From Hypsibius dujardini (lineage: Eukaryota > Tardigrada > Eutardigrada > Parachela > Hypsibiidae), in contig LRSR01009211.1 of assembly GCA_001579985.1 (NCBI GenBank), forward strand, positions 1-23,865: DNA of 23,865 nt, written 5' to 3'. The notes under the pieces were generated by a model. That model was given only the letters and a program-made list of their open reading frames with translations, ran no database searches and was not told the origin of the DNA. The position numbers were made by a program, and so were the translations under genes. Positions 9,331 through 19,323 of the stretch are shown piece by piece. How positions within the stretch are numbered: the first letter of the stretch is position 1; the number at the start of each line of letters is the position of its first letter.

Positions 9331-9404
9331 TATACAAGCTAGAGGAATTTATTACGTACCGGAACAGCTTCATGACCCTGGTGAGCTAGATGGAGAGCAG
9401 ACAT
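7790..9404 (-). CDS. catalase-superfamily-like protein, 3 exons, 339 aa
   Basis: Exons are 9404-9360 (donor GTACGT), 9009-8670 (donor GTTCGT) and 8424-7790 (TAA), in phase throughout. The start ATG gives MSALHLAHQGHEAVP, joined to EAEHLSMLEKV. A central block, ILHGYGSVAKIDF followed by FSGVFRSGAKGFIRLS and then GCGLKFLIDGQPSQNILLMH, resembles the beta-barrel core of catalase-like heme proteins, where the histidine corresponds to the distal heme histidine. The end has PEGTVLYEVVAHRTP and FGDELYFRH. It is shorter than a true catalase (~500 aa), and I see no canonical proximal tyrosine motif (R-x-F-x-Y-x-D). Heme binding and peroxidase or lipid-hydroperoxide activity are therefore inferences. 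No signal peptide is seen. Both introns (350 and 245 bp) are filled with microsatellites. The gene model is firmer than the family name. Confidence 0.7.
8466..8655. repeat. (CTGT)n / CTGACTGTACGT array in intron 2 of the catalase-like gene
   Basis: CTGT tetramers interrupted at regular intervals by GACTGTACGT or GACTGTATGT. It fills most of the 245-bp intron (8669-8425). Confidence 0.93.
9066..9332. repeat. (CAGT)n, (CAGG)n, (CAGACA)n compound array in intron 1 of the catalase-like gene
   Basis: A short CAGT run is followed by CAGG runs either side of a CAGACA/CACAGA core. It occupies most of the 350-bp intron (9359-9010). Confidence 0.95.
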
Positions 9405-9429
9405 TTCAAAACTGGGCACTCAAGCAAAG

Positions 9430-10227
9430 AAGAAAATAAAACGTGGCAGCCTAAAACACTAAAACACTGAATTCAAATTGTGCTATTTACAGTCGCATTT
9501 ATGCGGCAGTCTCGCCCATTAGAATTCGGTGCCTTGATGATCATTCCCGGTGTCTGTGACGTTTATCAGTCATCTCAGACACTCGACCCTGGACCTTGAC
9601 CACAGACACTACGCAGCAACTCTTACAAACAGAAATAGTCGACGATAGGCGTGTTTTGAGCTTGCGCACCAATAGAAACTGATGGTGCGCCATCGATGCG
9701 AAAGTCACTTATACGGTTAATTGTTGGGGCCTTGTGTCATCCGTGCGGCCCACCATGAGGGCGTTCACATTACAGGACATTTGCACGTGGGACCACTCAC
9801 TTGTCAGCTGAAGTCGAGATGTGTGCATTTCAATCTTGATTGGAAGTGGAAGCAAAAAGCACGTGATCGGCAACTATTTCTGTTTCAATTGTTAATACGT
9901 GTCTGTGTTTAGAATATCCTTGAAACCCAGAGGGACCAAGGTTTGTCTTTGGCAGTAGAACCGGCAGAACAAGATCAAAAACGTGGCAGCTAATCGATCG
10001 GTCAATCGTCTGAACCATTTTCCTGGAAAATTATCCTGCATATGCAATTCCAGTCCAACAGACACAGTCCACCACGACAATCCGTCGTGAATAAACAAAT
10101 CGGCAATGTTTTTTTGCAGACATTTCGTAGAACACACAAAAGTGGATTCACATTTCCAATGCGCCTTCCGAGAGGAGAAGAAACTCAGTTAAAAACGAAC
10201 GGTTCGACGAAAACGTCCAAAGCAGTA
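9430..10227. other. intergenic between the catalase-like gene and GANAB, no gene seen
   Basis: It would hold the promoter of the minus-strand catalase-like gene (start 9404) and the 3' flank of GANAB. Short open frames on both strands lack splice context and family signals. A palindromic GATGGTGCGCCATC lies near 9682. Confidence 0.5.
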
Positions 10228-10308
10228 TTTTCCGTTTATAGCAACTCGTTCTGCAATCACAAGCCGCTTGCCTACCTGTCTGCGTGTCTGTCTGCCTGTC
10301 TGCCTGCC

Positions 10309-10349
<41 letters not shown>

Positions 10350-10475
10350 GCCTGTCTGTCTGTCTGNNNNNNNNNNNNNNNNNNNNNNNNNNNNNNNNNN
10401 NNNCCTGCCTGTCTGTCTGTCTGTCTATCCCAAACATTTTTTTTCCGTTTACAGCAACTCGTTCTGCGATCACAA
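10228..10475. repeat. (CTGT)n array with a 37-N gap, flanked by a 35-bp direct duplication
   Basis: The unique sequence at 10228-10262 (TTTTCCGTTTATAGCAACTC and so on) recurs at 10441-10475 with 33/35 identity, one copy each side of a CTGT array. The array contains an assembly gap of Ns at 10367-10403, so its true length is unknown. Confidence 0.9.
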
Positions 10476-10564
10476 TGAAAGAAAGATGATGAAGAAAAAA
10501 GACCAACCTCGTTTTTAAAAAATAAACTAGAAAAGGGGGGGAGCGGTGTTCGGAACCTGAATAT

Positions 10565-11111
10565 TCAAGGACGAATGACGATGGCCCATCCCTTTCCCAT
10601 ATTGACGCCCGGTTTGCGAACAGTCAAAACGCGGTTAGTTTCATCGTAAAAAAATTCCAACGGCTTGCGTTCGCCCGCCGGTAGTTCGTGGATTTCCACG
10701 CCGCTGGGTTTGAACTTGAAGCCAGTGATGTAGACACGCTCGAGCCACACCTTGGTCTGGTACTTTTTCGACGGATGGACAACCCTAAAAATATATAAAA
10801 AAATGAAGCTGTGAAATTTCAACTATTTTTAATATAGCATTAATTTTATAATAACTTAGTTAATAATTAATATCATGCAAGCTAAGATTTGAGAGTGAAT
10901 TAGGAGAGCCTATTCCACATACCTCGACTTCAATAAGTTGTCCTTGAGCTCAAGTTTAGCAAAAACATAATCTCCCTCCAAATGGTTCCGGGTGATACCG
11001 TCATCCAGGTACAGACTACCATTGGCAATTTGCTGTAAAAGAAAATTCAGGCATCAATTCAAAGGCCACGCCAAAAAACAGACATGTACAGACAGACAGA
11101 CAAACAGACAA

Positions 11112-11142
<31 letters not shown>

Positions 11143-11655
11143 AACAGACAAACAGACAGACACAGGCAGACAGACAGACAGACAGACAGACAGATAGATA
11201 GATAACGCAGACACGCTTACCTCATCGTTTAATGCAATAGACAAGGTGATGGGGTCCTCAATGGCCAAAATAGAGCTTCGTCGAACACGGAAGCGTCTCG
11301 GAATGATTGTCCCACCGCGTTGGAAGACAGGGATCTGAAAAACGTGCCACGTTGATGGAGGTGCGAGTTCTCTTCGCCTGTCATCCATACAAGTACCTTT
11401 TGCAGGGGTGTATCGATAGATGCTTTCGTGCCGCCTTTGTGGATCTGCAGACTGGAAATGTCATGCCAGTTCTGCAAAGTACAACAAAATCATAAGTAAT
11501 GTAAAAAAAATCCTGTTTCACATTCGGTGGCAGTACCTCAGAGGAATCCCCAGGGAAATAGACCTCCGTTTGCTTGGCATTTTCTTCCGTCACAGGCTTC
11601 ACCAGCAAGGCATTACCTGAACATAATGACAAGACCACCGTAAAAGTTGATTCTA

Positions 11656-11700
<45 letters not shown>

Positions 11701-12553
11701 CACTGTCTCACTGTCTGTCTGTCTGTGTCTCTATCTCTATCGCTCCCCCAGTCAACGATAGACCACACCTATCAGCCCGCGACTTACCCAGGAGATACTC
11801 GTCATCCATGCCGAAGGTGGTGGAATCCTTCGGGAACTCATACCACAACGGCCGCATCAACGGTGCCCCCGTCTGGTTGGCGTGGAAAAAGAGCGTATAC
11901 CAAAATGGCAGGAATGTGTAGCGCGCCCGGACCGCGTCCCGCATCACAAACATGGACTGCTCGTCAAACAGCCACGGTTCTCGTCGACGGGTGTCGATAT
12001 GTGCGTGGTTCCGCATGAACGGCACGAAAGCCGCCGCCTGAAACCACCGCGCCATCAGTTGGGCATCGGGGTTCTTAAAGAAGCCGCCAATGTCCGCGCC
12101 CACAAAAGTCATCCCGGCAATGTTCAACGACAGCAGCATCGGCGCGGCGATCTTCAGGTGGTTCCAGTCAGCGGTGTTGTCGCCGGTCCAGACCGCGGCG
12201 TGGCGTTGTGAGCCGGCAAAGAAGGAGCGGGTGAGGATGAAGGGTCGCAGCTGGTAGTTGTGACGTTTGAGGTGGCCATCGAAACTGGCCATGACGTGGG
12301 CCATCCCGTAGATGTTGTGGACTTCACGGTGCTCCAGCCCGTCAATGTGGATGTTGTCCTTGTGCATGGTGACCTCGGGGCCGTTGAAAACGGACGGCTC
12401 ATTCATGTCGTTCCACGTCCACGCGTCCTGCAGGCACACAAATACACACAGGAAGCTAGACAGACAGGAAGGCAGACATACAGACAGACAGACATACAGA
12501 CATGCAGACAGACAGACAGACATACAGACAGACATGCAGACAGACAGAAATGC

Positions 12554-12585
<32 letters not shown>

Positions 12586-14124
12586 TGGCAGGCAAACAAA
12601 CATACAGGCAGACTGGCTGGAAGACAGACAGACACACGGGCAGACAAGAGTAAGTCGCTTACCTTGAAGGTCTCCCGACTATACAATTCCGCATACCAAT
12701 CCCTCACCGCGGGATTGATAAAATCGGGATAATACGATGCGCCCGGCCAACACCATCCCTCAAAATTTCCACCGTCCTTGGACTTTACGCAGAAATCCTT
12801 ATCCTTCAGATCCTTATAGACAAAGTAATTGTCGTCCTTCTTGAAATGCGGATCGGAGATGACAACCAAATTGCGGCCGAATTTCGTCAGATTCTTAATC
12901 ATCTCATCGGGGTTGGCGAACTTGGGCGCGTCCCACGTGAAGTACCGCTTCCCGTCAGTATACTCAATGTCCAGCCACATCACGTCCATGGGGATGTCGT
13001 AGTGGTCAAAGTTCTCGTGAACCGTTTGCACGTCCTTTTGGTCGTTGTAGTTCCAGCGGCATTGATGGTAGCCGATGGCGGCGTGCGGCGGGAGGTAGGG
13101 ATGCCCGACGATGGTGGTGAACTGGCGGGACACGTCGGCGGGTTTCGGCCCAATGAAGAGGAAAATGTCGATGATGCCAGTCTCGGAGATCCAGTGGGTG
13201 TCGGCTTTCGGTTGGGATGAGGAATCGCCGAACATTGTCGATCCACCAGTCTAAAATCATAAAATAAATATTAACTTTTTTATCTGTTTGAATGTTTGTT
13301 TGTTTCTCTGTTTGTCTGTCTGTTTGTCGGTCTCTGTCTGTCTGTCTGCCTATCTGTCTGCTTGGCCTGTCTGTCTGTCTGTCTGCTTGTCTGTCTGCTT
13401 GTCTGTCTGCCTGTCTGTCTGCCTGTCTGTCTGCCTGTCTGTCTGCATCTCTGTCTGCATCTCTGTCTGCATCTCTGTCTGTCTGCCTGTCTGTCTGCCT
13501 GTCTGCCTGTCTGTCCCTTGCCCTACCGATGTGGTGGTGTAGTCAATGTCGATCCAAGTTTCCGCGGCGTTATTCCAGAACATTCCCAACGTGTGTTTTT
13601 CGCTGTAAAAAGAGGGCACTTGACTGTTTACTTTTTGATCTCAGGCGTACTGCAAGTTTTATTATCCCTCACAGATCTCCCATACCTGTGGGCGATGATG
13701 AAGGGAATGGCGCCATAAAGCGCCATGGGGTTGTTCAGCTCGTACTCAAACACATCGAGATTGTACAGCCGATAAGGATCGCCGTTGGCTTTCGTAGACC
13801 GCAGACGCAGCGAGTCTGCGTGCTCGGGGATGCCGTAGAGGTTGTCAAATCCGATGAAAGAAACATCCAAGCCGATTGAATTAGGACCTAATAAGTAGCA
13901 TAAACACATACTCAAATTGGAAAAGCCCAAAGAGTACGAAAAATAAATCCCCCTAACGAACCAAAAGGCTTTGAATCGACGTGCCCCTTGAAGGTCTCTT
14001 CCCACGGTTCCTCCCGCCGTTCCTCCTCATGAGCAGGCGCGTCATCCTGCTTAGTTTCCTCATCCTTCACCTACACAAAGCATAAGATAAGATAGACAAA
14101 CAAGACAGACAGACAGCCAGGCAA

Positions 14125-14160
<36 letters not shown>

Positions 14161-15791
14161 CCAGGCAGACAGCCAGGCAGATAGACAGACAGACAGACAG
14201 ACAGAGAACCAGCCAGACAGACAGACAGACAGGAAGGCATACCTCGTTGCCACCCTCATGATTTTCCTCTTCGACGTGATCTTCACCATGATCAGCGCCC
14301 TTCTCATCTACTTCGGGGACAAAACTAGAAATCCAAGAAACAAAGCGCTGAACTTTACTGCAAGAAAGAAGCAAAGGCAAAGAACTAGATGGAGGGAGAC
14401 CAGCAAAGAGGGAAACCGTCACCGCCAAATCTAAACCTTAAGAGCGAAAAAAACACGCCCAAGCAGAGAGCATTTCACCTACCCCGGTTTCACGCGCATC
14501 GGCTCGATCAGCAGGAGATTATCCGCGTTGAGCATGCTGAGCAGCGTGCCTTCCTCGTAGACGTCGATCCGGAAGGGCTTCGGATGGAGCGTCAGGTGGA
14601 TCGTGTCACCCAGGAGCAGCTGAATCTGCCCGTGCTGCTTCTCCATTTTAATTCTGAGCGGATTGAAGACGAAAAACTCATTACAAAAACACAATTCTCG
14701 CTTGAGAATTCCTTTCAGTTTAACACACCGATAAACATGCACAAACAACCCATTCAACCAATCAACGGATGGCCCTTACAGCAAATCGTCGACCCGTTTC
14801 AATCGAAATAAATGAAACAGGAATTTCATGAAAAATGTTAAAAAAATCTCAATCACCGAGTTTAAAATAATTTAAGGGACCAATGGCAACTAAAGAACCG
14901 ATGAACCGGGAAGATGCGATAATAATGATGAATTTATCAATCAAGTCAATCAACCACCGGCGACAGCAGTTTAGCAACTTTTATCCAATAGAGCAATCAA
15001 CCAATAGCCGTTTTGATTTGTATCCGTGCTTAACTTTTGCAGCGCCGCCAATTTTAAAGCGACTCTTTATGCAAATTCAACAACTCCAACAAAATCTAAA
15101 ATCCACAACCGGCCTGTCTTTCAAGGGGAATGATAACAAATCATGTTCAAGCAAGTCAATCAACCAATCAAACAAGATAACTCCAACGTAACCTTAATCA
15201 ACCAACCAATCAATCAATCAAGATAACTGCAACGTAACCTTAATCAACTAATCAATCAACTGACAGCTATGATAATAAACTTTCTCAGCAGCCTGGACCA
15301 TCTCCGGGCAACCTTTACGCAAGTTCCAAATTACGCCCCCAAATTAAAAAATGCAGATCCGAGCGAAATCACTTACGGGACATAATCCGGCGTGCCGTCC
15401 AAACTCATTTCGACTTCATAGCGCTTCCGCGACGGATTCAACTCGTTGAGCTTGATCCGCACCGTCCGGTCCCGCACCCCGTACACCTCCAGCAGTAGCT
15501 CATCGTTGGTCTTCAGATTCTTCACAGTGCCGGAGATGGACGTGCCGGCACTCGAGGCGGTGACCGAATCAACGAGGAGCTCGTGGATGTGATCGTCCGA
15601 CTTTAATTCCCGATGCTTCCTGCCAACCAAATTCCCATTACGAATCCTACTCCGAAATCACAGCGGCGGTGTGCTTACTTGCAAAAGCGGGCGTCATTGC
15701 AGGTCTTAAAATTGCCCCTGTCCACACAGGACGCAGGCGAGAGCAGCAGGACGGTCAGGCAGTTGAGCAGGAGAAGAATCTTCCACGTCAT
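10565..15791 (-). CDS. GANAB: ER glucosidase II catalytic alpha subunit (neutral alpha-glucosidase AB), 14 exons
   Basis: Minus-strand exons are 15791-15679, 15619-15377, 14653-14483, 14324-14243, 14070-13962, 13887-13686, 13602-13527, 13250-12663, 12427-11788, 11616-11537, 11471-11397, 11334-11221, 11032-10923 and 10784-10565. All use GT-AG, phases agree, and the total is 2823 nt (940 aa; human 944 by memory). Residues 1-22 are a signal peptide, followed by [11 protein letters not shown]. An acidic linker spans ~178-215. The GH31 barrel has the nucleophile Asp535 in [10 protein letters not shown] and the acid Asp611 in WTGDN, 76 residues apart as in mammals. [16 protein letters not shown] and [17 protein letters not shown] are also typical. 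It trims the inner glucoses from N-glycans in the ER lumen (calnexin cycle). It has no KDEL-type tail, as expected for a subunit retained by its beta partner. Five introns carry microsatellites. Confidence 0.96.
11088..11205. repeat. (CAGA)n array in GANAB intron 12
   Basis: CAGA/CAAA tetramers ending in GATA repeats, within the 188-bp intron 11220-11033. In the gene's sense strand it reads (TCTG)n. Confidence 0.95.
11656..11740. repeat. (CTGT)n array in GANAB intron 9
   Basis: CTGT tetramers with CTCACTGT interruptions, in the 171-bp intron 11787-11617. In the gene's sense strand it reads (ACAG)n, opposite to introns 4, 8 and 12. Confidence 0.95.
12458..12650. repeat. (CAGA)n array in GANAB intron 8
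   Basis: CAGA tetramers mixed with CATACAGA and CATGCAGA units. It fills most of the 235-bp intron 12662-12428. Confidence 0.95.
13310..13516. repeat. (CTGT)n / CTGC array in GANAB intron 7
   Basis: CTGT tetramers with regular 12-bp CTGTCTGTCTGC and CTGTCTGCATCT variants, within the 276-bp intron 13526-13251. Confidence 0.95.
14093..14236. repeat. (CAGA)n array in GANAB intron 4
   Basis: CAGA tetramers with CAGCCAGG interruptions in the 172-bp intron 14242-14071, which splits the acidic linker of the protein. Confidence 0.95.
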
Positions 15792-15995
15792 TATAAATAT
15801 TTTCTCTTTTAATTGATCTCCCCGCGCAGTTCGCCGCCCCGAAGTGTGACGTCGCAGCTCCGAGATTAGAATTTGATTTCCCGGTTGTATGTGATTTGAA
15901 AAAAGGAAAAAATGAGTAGGGAAGATGTGGCGTGGGAATTTGATGAGAAAAAGAAGGGATAAATATTTTAAAGAAATTGGAAAGCGTCGACGTCA
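15784..15995 (-). promoter_or_regulatory. GANAB upstream region with ATF/XBP1-like TGACGT sites
   Basis: TGACGTCG at 15847-15854 and its exact reverse complement CGACGTCA at 15988-15995 lie about 55 and 195 bp upstream of the ATG. On the gene's strand, TGACGTGG also occurs across the start codon (15790-15783), although codons 1-3 (ATG ACG TGG) fully account for it. These match the CRE/UPRE core bound by ATF6, XBP1 or CREB factors. ER-stress control fits this gene's job but is inferred from motifs only. Confidence 0.4.
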
Positions 15996-16599
15996 CAAGC
16001 AGAAAAATGACGAAGTCAATCAGGTAGAGAGATCCGCCCAAGGAAAAGGAAGGGTGCCTTGGCGCAGGCAGATCCGTGCGACATCACCAGGTGGAAATAT
16101 ACGTGCCGTCGTCGCCGGTTGTTTCAATCTTTTTGATTGGTTTCATGTCACATTTTATCGATCGCGCTTTTAATGCCTTTTAGAACATCTTCACAACCTT
16201 GAAATCACACTAAATCTTCGCAACCTTGAAATCACACTAAGATAGTCAATACTTTGGCGCTTGCCGCTTTGGGACATTTTTGGGGCCCAGAGGACGTACA
16301 CGGATTATTAGATGAATAGATGTAATGAGATTTCGTTAATTGATTGGTTGATTACATTACTGTCATTTCAGAAAAGTTTGCGAAGTGATCTTCTGAAACT
16401 CTTTCTCTTTATTGCAGGCCCTTGCGTTTTCGTCAAGCACACTTTGAGGACTCTGCATTCAGCGATACTTTAGATTGCCTACTACAGTTTCGTCAATCAA
16501 CTCAAAATTTTTCGGGATGAAAGGCGAGTGCCAGACCACGATATAGACTTCACGCTGACTACTCATGTCGATCGATCGATTGATTGATTGATTAACGTA
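15996..16599. other. intergenic, no gene seen
   Basis: A short open frame at 15925-16173 (+) lacks splice sites and family signals. GAAATCACACTAA is duplicated near 16200 and 16225 (ACCTTGAAATCACACTAA). The rest is AT-rich. Confidence 0.5.
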
Positions 16600-16627
16600 T
16601 TTTCCATACGTATTAACGTATGGAAAA
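16600..16627. repeat. perfect 12-bp hairpin with 4-nt loop
   Basis: TTTTCCATACGT, loop ATTA, then ACGTATGGAAAA: the arms are fully complementary. It follows a GATC/GATT run. It is not followed by a T-tract on either strand, so a polymerase terminator is unlikely. Confidence 0.9.
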
Positions 16628-16962
16628 GGGCGTGACGGACACTGTCCGTTTGCTTCGGTAGGTGCTTTTTTGGTCTTCTCACAAATCTACCCGACGTAAT
16701 TTTTTCTGGAAATTCTGCAGCCCTTAATACAGTTCACATGCCCTGTTTTCTAGTTTTTTTCTTCGATAATACTTTTAGTATGAGGGAAGGGTCCTGGAAC
16801 GGGCCACCCTGGAATCTGAACTTCCAAACAGGTTTCGGCTACCACCAAGGTTGTGAACGACAGAGAATAATTGATAACCCCGGTGGAACGCGTATCAGAT
16901 ATGAAGAAAAGTTGGGGGAACATAATTAAAAATCTGAATCATTGGACGGTTGGAAAAATCTC
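16628..16962. other. no gene seen
   Basis: The 63-codon plus-strand open frame at 16738-16929 has no recognisable domain and no neighbouring exon; I treat it as chance. Confidence 0.45.
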
Positions 16963-16977
16963 ACTGTAGAGGGCGCT
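16963..16977 (+). promoter_or_regulatory. CTCF-like motif
   Basis: The core TAGAGGGCGCT agrees with the CTCF core consensus YAGRKGGCRSY at all 11 core positions and 13 of 15 overall (consensus recalled from memory). It is in plus orientation. Confidence 0.4.
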
Positions 16978-17019
16978 GGTTATGCAGTGGCTCATCTGTT
17001 TTCGATTATTTTGCGACAG

Positions 17020-17034
17020 AGCGCCCCCTGCCGC
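17020..17034 (-). promoter_or_regulatory. CTCF-like motif
   Basis: Read on the minus strand the core is CAGGGGGCGCT, again 11/11 at the core and 13/15 overall. It lies 43 bp from the plus-strand copy at 16963 and faces it. Confidence 0.4.
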
Positions 17035-17170
17035 CCGGTGGCCATTCCAGAGCGTTTCCCATCCATCACTAAATATACGATAATATATTAACTAAAAACC
17101 TCGACCAAATTAAGAATAGTAAAAATAATTTATTTATAATTACCGTATTTCACTAAAGAATTTGACAGAT

Positions 17171-17171
17171 T

Positions 17172-17207
<36 letters not shown>

Positions 17208-17220
17208 GGCATAGACAGAC
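17171..17220. repeat. (CAGA)n microsatellite upstream of the chitin-binding gene
   Basis: About 10 tetramers, in the intergenic region between the CTCF-like sites and the TATA box. This is one of the few arrays I cannot place in an intron. Confidence 0.9.
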
Positions 17221-17680
17221 TGCGACTCACTTCAATACACAGAAACAGTTCAAGTCAGTCAGATAATGTTAGGAGACAACAAGATATCAGAAATTCGTCA
17301 GAAGTCAACTGTTGCCTGAGAATTAATTAATGCTCTGCTACGTTCCTAGATGTTTTCACCATGTAGATGTTTGGTTTATCGAAAATGGTGTTAGATTCCT
17401 CCTTTGGGAAAATTAGAACTGAGTCATTCCGCCATGGCTCATCAATCTGAAGACGAGCATTCTCGACAGTCACTCCAACAATAACAACAAGAAATCAAGA
17501 AGTACTAAGGGCACGGAAAAATTCCAGACAAGTGCGCGACGGCGACGATCGCGAAGGCGAACGAAAAGCAAAGGTGGAGGCGTAATATATGCAATCAATC
17601 TTAGCGTTATGTAACGTTATAGCACGCAGTTTTTTCTGTTGTTTTTTTCCACTGTCCCGCGCCAAGAACAATGCCGGCCA

Positions 17681-17688
17681 TATATAAG
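17681..17688 (+). promoter_or_regulatory. TATA box of the chitin-binding gene
   Basis: TATATAAG lies 94 bp upstream of the ATG at 17782. A start site about 30 bp downstream (~17711) would give a 5' UTR of about 70 nt. GC-rich flanks (GCCGGCCA before it) make the box stand out. A pyrimidine tract ending in CGACAG at 17752 could be a 5' UTR acceptor instead of plain leader. Confidence 0.7.
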
Positions 17689-17781
17689 CGCATCCTTGTC
17701 TGAACATCCGCCATCACTTTTTTAAATTATATTTTTTTCCCTTTCTCGACAGCCAGACAAGAAAGCTCCTCCCCAGCCATA

Positions 17782-18817
17782 ATGAAGTTCCTCATCGTCC
17801 TCGCTCTGATCGGCTGTGTTGCCGCACAGAAGCAAAACAAGTTCGCCGGGAAGTTTGTCTATGACCTCTTGAAGAACCCCCTCAGTGCCGCCGAGGCCGC
17901 CGTTCTGCTTACCAACCGCGAAGTCTCCTACCCGACGTTGAACGCGATCCCCAAGACCAGCTTTGACTGCTCGTCCAAGGCCCAGCCCGGATTCTACGCT
18001 GACGTGGAGACCCAGTGCCAGGTCTTCCATCGCTGCGAACAATCCGGCAACCAGACCGCCTATCTGTGCTCCAACACCACCGTGTTCAACCAGATCACTC
18101 TGGTCTGCGACCTTTGGTACAACGTTGACTGCGGAAGGTAAATCAAGAACACAGACAGATAGATAGACAAACACACAGACACACAGACACACAGACACAC
18201 AGACACACAGACACACAGACACACTGACACACTGACAGACAGACAGACAGGCAGATAGATAATGTACCGATTTGCCCTTGTTCGTTAGGTCCCTCGAGGT
18301 GGAGGACTTTGCCAACTCGCGTCTGTATACCAACCTTCCGCTCTTCGACTCTCCCCCGGCCGATTACGTTGCACCCTCGCAGCTGGCTGCAGCCGTGCAA
18401 CTCTCCAGCGGAGCCATCCCGATTGCCGCTGCCCCTAAGGCCAAGGTCTCTGCCAAGGTCCCCGCCAAGGCCGCTCCTAAGGGCCGAGCGGACGAGACCC
18501 CTGCGGCCCCCATTCAGACCCCCACTAATAACGCTCCTGCTGGTGGTGCAGCGGAAAATCCCGCCACCGGTGACGCTAGTGCCGCTGCTGCCACCGGAAA
18601 CGGCGTGCGGGTATTCATATTTTAATTTTTAATTTCCAAGAAAAAAACCATAATCTGAATTAAGAATCTGTTGCAGGTTTCCGGTCGCGCCGAGTCCGCC
18701 AGCTCGTTCGCTGATCAGCAGACGGCGCCGGCAGCCACTGGATCGGACGACACTGCTGCGGCAGCTCCTGCGAAGACTGCTGACTCCCGCAGGAAGCGAT
18801 TCGCTTTCGCCTACTAA
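17782..18817 (+). CDS. secreted chitin-binding (peritrophin-A, CBM14) protein with Ala/Pro-rich tail, 3 exons
   Basis: Exons are 17782-18137, 18289-18610 and 18677-18817 (TAA), in phase, 272 aa. The signal peptide is MKFLIVLALIGCVAAQ. One type-2 chitin-binding domain covers residues ~61-118, with six cysteines spaced C-x15-C-x5-C-x10-C-x12-C-x7-C, which fits peritrophin-A. It has the motifs GFYADVETQCQVFHRC, FNQITLVCDLW and NVDC. This pattern resembles the single-domain cuticular CPAP1 proteins. The C-terminal half is low-complexity Ala/Pro/Lys/Thr and ends SRRKRFAFAY, a furin-like basic site. It probably binds chitin in cuticle or gut lining. Introns are 151 bp (with microsatellite) and 66 bp. 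The second donor (GTATTC) is weak. Confidence 0.9.
18151..18260. repeat. (ACAGAC)n / (ACACAG)n array in intron 1 of the chitin-binding gene
   Basis: GATA/CAGA tetramers, then an 8-bp ACACAGAC register, then CAGA. It fills most of the 151-bp intron. Confidence 0.95.
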
Positions 18818-19014
18818 CGAACCGCCTGTCTGGATTTTTTATCATTATTAAGAATCGTGCAAAACTGCCGAGTCTCTTTGATCGGAAGCTCGTTTTCCCT
18901 CGCTCGCTTGTAGTATGCTTAATTCAAGGTTACGTGGAACGCCATCCACGGTTTTTTCCCCGTGGGTGCATCGCTTCGTCATTCTCGAACCGGTTTGGAA
19001 AATGAGATGAGAAA

Positions 19015-19020
19015 AATAAA
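19015..19020 (+). terminator. polyadenylation signal AATAAA
   Basis: AATAAA about 200 bp after the stop codon of the chitin-binding gene, in an A-rich stretch. It is the first canonical signal downstream. Confidence 0.6.
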
Positions 19021-19245
19021 AATACAAAACAGCCATTATGAAGGCAATTAATTTTGCTGATGACATATGAGGATGAGTTGTTCGGGCCGGTTGGTAATAA
19101 GTAATTGGTTACAATCTACCATACCAAGTACCATCTACGCTCTGTATAGTAATTAAAACACTGATGATGTTCCCATTTCGTAAGGTTCTTCGCTGGAGTT
19201 TTGGCCACGTGTCTACGACGCACAATTTGCCTAAATTAAAGGCTA

Positions 19246-19296
<51 letters not shown>

Positions 19297-19323
19297 TTGT
19301 CTGCCTACCTGCCTGTGTGCCTG
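19246..19323. repeat. (CTGT)n microsatellite
   Basis: CTGT tetramers that degrade into TTTG and CCTG variants. No intron context could be shown here. Confidence 0.93.

Noticed and set aside
9074-9373. Cysteine-rich open frames such as CLPACLPACL and the TDRQTDRQ counterparts across many arrays
   Set aside because: They are translations of CTGT/CAGG tetranucleotide repeats in all frames, not proteins.
11882-13220. Plus-strand open frames opposite GANAB exons 8-9
   Set aside because: GC-rich antisense of a clearly identified GH31 coding region.
15925-16173. 82-codon plus-strand open frame upstream of GANAB
   Set aside because: Basic, low-information sequence with no partner exons; likely chance in the promoter region.
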